From an uncultured Clostridium sp. (GTDB taxonomy: Bacteria > Bacillota > Clostridia > TANB77 > CAG-508): 64,000 bases of DNA. The notes under the pieces were generated by a model, which was not told where the DNA came from, did no database searches, and saw nothing but the letters and a program-made list of their open reading frames with translations. How positions within the stretch are numbered: the stretch's first letter is position 1; each line of letters opens with the position of its first letter. Of this stretch, positions 60,981-64,000 are shown piece by piece. The position numbers and the translations under genes are program-made. The stretch spans positions 24,671 to 88,670 of the forward strand of contig URZW01000005.1 of assembly GCA_900552555.1 (NCBI GenBank). The letters are read 5' to 3'.

Positions 60981-61937
60981 ATGGAAAATTTAGAAGATAA
61001 AAAATATTGGATATGGTTCAGTTTAATAAAAGGTTTAGGATGTGTAAGAAAACACAAGTTACTAAAAAAATATGGAACACCAGAAGAAATATATAAATTA
61101 GGCAAAAGTGAATTACTAAAAATTGATGGAATAGGGAGGGAAACAGTTTCAAATATAATAGAGGCTAAAAATGAAAAAATATTAGACTATCATATTAAAT
61201 ATATGAAAGAAAATAATATTGATATTATCCACATATGTGAAAAAAATTATCCACAGTTATTAAGACAAATATATGATGCACCGGTGAGTTTGTATATAAG
61301 AGGAAAAAAAGAAATTTTAAATGGGAAAAACATAGGCATTGTAGGGTGCAGAGAGTGTACTGATTATGGCAAAAAAGCAGCAAAGTATTTTGCATATAAT
61401 TTGTCAAAAAAAGGTATGAATATTATTAGTGGACTTGCAAAAGGTGTGGATAGTTATGCACATTGGGGTTCAATTGGAATCAATATTGAACTAGAAAAAG
61501 TCAAAAACTGTGGAGAAAAACAAACTGATTGTGGAAAACAAAATATGGAGTGTGGACAGTTTAAACAGAATTGTGGAAAAACAATTGCAGTCCTTGGAAA
61601 TGGTTTAGATATGATATATCCAAAAGAAAATATTGAATTGGCAAATGAAATAATAAAAAGCGGTGGAGCAATTATATCTGAATATCCATGTGGTACTAAG
61701 CCAGATAAGATGAATTTTCCAGCACGAAATAGAATTATAAGTGGAATGAGCAAAGGGATAATTGTCATAGAAGCAAAAGACAAAAGTGGAACTTTGATTA
61801 CAGTTGATTTTGCTTTAGAACAGGGAAGAGATGTTTTTGTGGTTCCGGGTAATATTAATTCAGTTAATTCAGTTGGGACTAATGATTTAATTAAACAAGG
61901 TGCAAAAATGATTACATGTTATGAAGAAATACAATAA
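60981..61937 (+). CDS. dprA: DNA processing protein DprA
   Basis: A 318-residue DprA/Smf protein that loads RecA onto incoming single-stranded DNA during transformation. An N-terminal helix-hairpin-helix region (LLKIDGIGRETVSNI) precedes the Rossmann fold (NIGIVGCRECTDYGKKAA, IISGLAKGVDSYAH, FPARNRIISGMSKG, ALEQGRDVFVVPGN). Between the GVDSYAHWG and KTIAVLGNG segments lies an extra stretch with four Cys-Gly pairs exactly seven residues apart (Cys177, 184, 191, 198). The C-terminal winged helix of longer DprA is absent. ATG 60981 follows AAGAAAGGAAA. Confidence 0.93.
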   Translation: MENLEDKKYWIWFSLIKGLGCVRKHKLLKKYGTPEEIYKLGKSELLKIDGIGRETVSNIIEAKNEKILDYHIKYMKENNIDIIHICEKNYPQLLRQIYDAPVSLYIRGKKEILNGKNIGIVGCRECTDYGKKAAKYFAYNLSKKGMNIISGLAKGVDSYAHWGSIGINIELEKVKNCGEKQTDCGKQNMECGQFKQNCGKTIAVLGNGLDMIYPKENIELANEIIKSGGAIISEYPCGTKPDKMNFPARNRIISGMSKGIIVIEAKDKSGTLITVDFALEQGRDVFVVPGNINSVNSVGTNDLIKQGAKMITCYEEIQ

Positions 61938-61952
61938 TATGGAAATATCAAC

Positions 61953-61990
61953 AAACATATGTTTACAAATTAAAAATTAAATGTTATAAT
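61953..61990 (+). promoter_or_regulatory. Y-family polymerase promoter with LexA-like palindrome
   Basis: AAACATATGTTT (61953-61964) overlaps TTTACA (61962-61967); a 17-base spacer leads to TATAAT (61985-61990). The palindrome has the core AAC-N4-GTT of Firmicute LexA boxes. Confidence 0.6.
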
Positions 61991-62068
61991 AATTATAGTT
62001 CATAAAAAAGGTTACAAATTAAAAAATTTGTATAAGCAGTGATTGTAGCAAACAAATGGAGGTGGATT

Positions 62069-63565
62069 ATGCAAAATACAGAACAACATATTTATATTGC
62101 AATAGACCTAAAATCATTTTATGCATCAGTAGAATGCAGAGAAAGAGGACTAAATCCATTAACAACAAACCTAGTTGTAGCAGACAATAGCAGAACAGAA
62201 AAAACAGTATGTCTAGCAGTTACACCATCATTAAAACAATATGGAATAGGAGGCAGAGCCAGACTATTCGAAGTAGTACAAAAAGTCAAAGAAATAAATA
62301 TAGAAAGAAAAATAAAAGCACCAAACCATAAATTTACAGGAACAAGCTATGACGATACAGCACTAAAAAAGAATACGGATTTGGAACTTTCATATATAGT
62401 AGCCCCACCGCGTATGAAATATTATATGCAATACAGTACAAAAATATATAATATTTACCTTAAATGGTTTTCGGCAGAAGACATATATGTATATTCAATT
62501 GACGAGGTATTTATTGATGTAACACATTATTTAAAAACATATAATATGAGAGCTAGAGAACTAATAACTAAAGTAATTCAAGATGTTTATGACAATACAG
62601 GAATTACGGCAACAGGTGGAATGGGAACCAATTTATACTTGGCAAAAATTGCTATGGACATAGTTGCAAAACATGCACAGCCAAATAAGAATGGAGTAAG
62701 AATAGCGGGATTGGACGAAATGTTATATAGAAAGTTACTTTGGACACATACACCTATTACTGATTTTTGGAGAGTTGGAAGGGGATATGCCAAAAAACTT
62801 GAAAAACATGGAATTTATACTATGGGAGATGTGGCAAGAACATCTATTAAAAATGAAGATTTATTATATAAATTGTTTGGAATAAATGCAGAGTTATTAA
62901 TTGATCATGCTTGGGGATATGAACCAGTAACAATAGAAAGTATAAAAGCATATAAACCAGCATCAAATAGTATTTGTTCAGGGCAAGTATTGCATTGTCC
63001 ATATAATTATGAAGATACAAAAGTAATTGTAAAAGAGATGGCTGAATTATTAACATTAGATTTAGTTGAAAAAAATTTGGTAACAAATCAAATTGTATTA
63101 ACGATAGGATATGATGTTGAAAACATAACAAATAGAAATATTAGTTACAATGGAGAAGTAACAACAGATAGATATGGTCGTAAAATTCCAAAACATGCAC
63201 ATGGAACTATTAATTTGGACCATCAAACATCGTCAACTAAGATTATAATGGATGCAACAATGAATTTATATGAAAGAATTATAAATAAAAATCTAATTGT
63301 TAGAAGAATAAATATTACGGCAAATAATGTAATAAGTGTGAGGGAAGCTGAAAATAAAAAAGCATTTGAACAAATTGATTTATTTACAGATTATCATAAA
63401 AAAGAGCATGAAGAACAGGAAGAAAAAAAGGAAAGAAATTTGCAAAAAGCGGTAATTGATATAAAAAATAAATATGGAAAAAATGCTATTATTAAAGGAA
63501 TGAATTTGCAGGATGCGGGAACTACTATTGATAGAAATAATCAAGTTGGTGGGCATAAAGCATAG
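62069..63565 (+). CDS. Y-family DNA polymerase (UmuC/ImpB-MucB type)
   Basis: A 498-residue error-prone translesion polymerase. The catalytic acidic motifs are present: AIDLKSFYASVEC at the N-terminus and VYSIDEVFIDVT in the palm. The thumb contains GMGTNLYLAKIAMD. A little-finger domain and a long charged C-terminal tail (about 420-498) follow, longer than DinB. This UmuC-like form is typical of Firmicute mobile and chromosomal SOS genes. ATG 62069 follows TGGAGGTGG. It is followed by a small YolD-like gene. Confidence 0.93.
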   Translation: MQNTEQHIYIAIDLKSFYASVECRERGLNPLTTNLVVADNSRTEKTVCLAVTPSLKQYGIGGRARLFEVVQKVKEINIERKIKAPNHKFTGTSYDDTALKKNTDLELSYIVAPPRMKYYMQYSTKIYNIYLKWFSAEDIYVYSIDEVFIDVTHYLKTYNMRARELITKVIQDVYDNTGITATGGMGTNLYLAKIAMDIVAKHAQPNKNGVRIAGLDEMLYRKLLWTHTPITDFWRVGRGYAKKLEKHGIYTMGDVARTSIKNEDLLYKLFGINAELLIDHAWGYEPVTIESIKAYKPASNSICSGQVLHCPYNYEDTKVIVKEMAELLTLDLVEKNLVTNQIVLTIGYDVENITNRNISYNGEVTTDRYGRKIPKHAHGTINLDHQTSSTKIIMDATMNLYERIINKNLIVRRINITANNVISVREAENKKAFEQIDLFTDYHKKEHEEQEEKKERNLQKAVIDIKNKYGKNAIIKGMNLQDAGTTIDRNNQVGGHKA

Positions 63566-63617
63566 AAGTGGTAAAGTAATGTAAATTTTTTACTTTTGGA
63601 AAGGATTGAAATTATAA

Positions 63618-63797
63618 ATGAAAAAAGATAATTATAGTGATATTATAAATTTACCTCATTATGTTTCAAAAAAGAGACCACGAATGAGTATAGAACAAAG
63701 GTCAGCACAGTTTGCGCCTTTTGCTGCTTTGACTGGTTATGAAGATGAAATTGAAGAAGCGGGGAAAGAGTTTATTAAGAAGATGGATGAAAAATAA
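63618..63797 (+). CDS. Small YolD-like protein, 59 residues
   Basis: Reads MKKDNYSDIINLPHYVSKKR and then RPRMSIEQRSAQFAPFAAL, ending KKMDEK. The 'M.IEQRSAQFAPFAALTGYED' type core is typical of small proteins encoded right after Y-family polymerases in Firmicutes (YolD-like). It may modulate the polymerase. ATG follows GGAAAGGAT, 52 bases after the polymerase stop. Confidence 0.85.
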   Translation: MKKDNYSDIINLPHYVSKKRPRMSIEQRSAQFAPFAALTGYEDEIEEAGKEFIKKMDEK

Positions 63798-63826
63798 AAG
63801 AAGTAGTTTTACAACTACTTCTTTTT
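63797..63826 (+). terminator. Terminator after the polymerase/YolD-like pair
   Basis: AAGAAGTAGTT / AACTACTTCTT hairpin with TTACA-type loop, then T run. Confidence 0.8.
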
Positions 63827-63901
63827 GGTGGCTCGAAGTGGAATCGAACCACTGACACGGGGATTTTCAGTCCCCTGCTCTACCAACTGAGCTATCGAGC
63901 C
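63826..63901 (-). tRNA. tRNA-Phe (anticodon GAA)
   Basis: A 76-base tRNA with encoded CCA. GGCTCGA pairs with TCGAGCC; the anticodon loop is CTGAAAA; GGTTCGATTCC T-arm. Confidence 0.96.
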
Positions 63902-63936
63902 AAAAAAATAAATCTTATATATTGTATATAAAAAAA

Positions 63937-64000
63937 TGGCGACCTGGAACGGGCTCGAACCGTCGACCTCTAGCGTGACAGGCTAGCGTTCTAACCAACT
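63937..64000 (-). tRNA. tRNA-Asp (anticodon GUC), 5' end beyond the window
   Basis: The anticodon loop CTGTCAC, T-arm GGTTCGAGCCC and 3' CCA are present; the 5' acceptor strand and part of the D-arm lie beyond the right edge. Confidence 0.9.

Overview
The window comes from a very AT-rich, endospore-forming member of the Firmicutes, most likely an uncultured gut-type Clostridia. The evidence is the spoIIAA-spoIIAB-sigF operon, spoIID, spoIIQ, spoVS and ytfJ (gerW), an anaerobic ribonucleotide reductase (nrdD/nrdG), rny-ymdB-spoVS synteny, strong GGAGG ribosome binding sites and TTGACA/TATAAT promoters. No aerobic respiration genes are visible. Most genes lie on the + strand.

Layout. 1-8 kb: tail of a ZIP metal transporter, a sortase, recJ carrying two single-base insertions, relA/spoT, a glyoxalase-II-like hydrolase, hisS and a reverse-strand Crp/Fnr regulator. 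8-17 kb: an unknown protein, nrdD and nrdG, then on the - strand a MurT-GatD single-chain fusion, a MITE-like inverted repeat, an unknown gene and an XRE regulator. 17-29 kb: a pilin-like surface protein, metG, a polysaccharide deacetylase, a large unknown coiled-coil protein, tRNA-Leu(CAA), a secreted protein of atypical composition, a PemK-like protein and an oligopeptide-binding protein. 29-37.5 kb: recA, a repetitive coiled-coil gene, recX, scpA, a NUDIX hydrolase, ytfI/ytfJ and the forespore genes spoIIAA, spoIIAB, sigF, spoIID and spoIIQ. 37.5-46.4 kb: an IS481-like insertion sequence, a TIM-barrel protein, tRNA-Gly, an RluA-type pseudouridine synthase, rny, ymdB, spoVS, dut, a CarD-like regulator and tRNA-Leu(UAA).

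46.4-58.1 kb is an integrated mobilizable element in tRNA-Leu(UAA). It is bounded by a 58-bp direct repeat of the tRNA 3' half and encodes a tyrosine integrase, an excisionase-like protein, a MobV relaxase with a pMV158-like nick motif, and a RepA_N replication protein. Its cargo has two parts. One is a tight operon of a DUF6076-like protein, a DUF4365-like nuclease candidate and an AlbA_2 (Schlafen-like) ATPase regulator. The other is a LysR regulator, a strongly diverged RtcB-like RNA ligase and a histidine phosphatase. The RtcB-like cassette is the best candidate for an undescribed system in the window.

58.1-64 kb returns to the chromosome: Fic protein, unknown gene, folD, dprA with an unusual Cys-Gly heptad repeat, a Y-family polymerase with its small YolD-like partner, tRNA-Phe and a partial tRNA-Asp.

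Regulatory themes seen directly in the sequence: matching AAAC-N4-GTTT palindromes at the recA and Y-polymerase promoters (candidate LexA sites); Spo0A-box-like TTGTCGAAA sites before spoIIAA and spoVS; a repeated 14-bp palindrome near the Crp/Fnr gene and nrdD; and three families of dispersed intergenic hairpin repeats.
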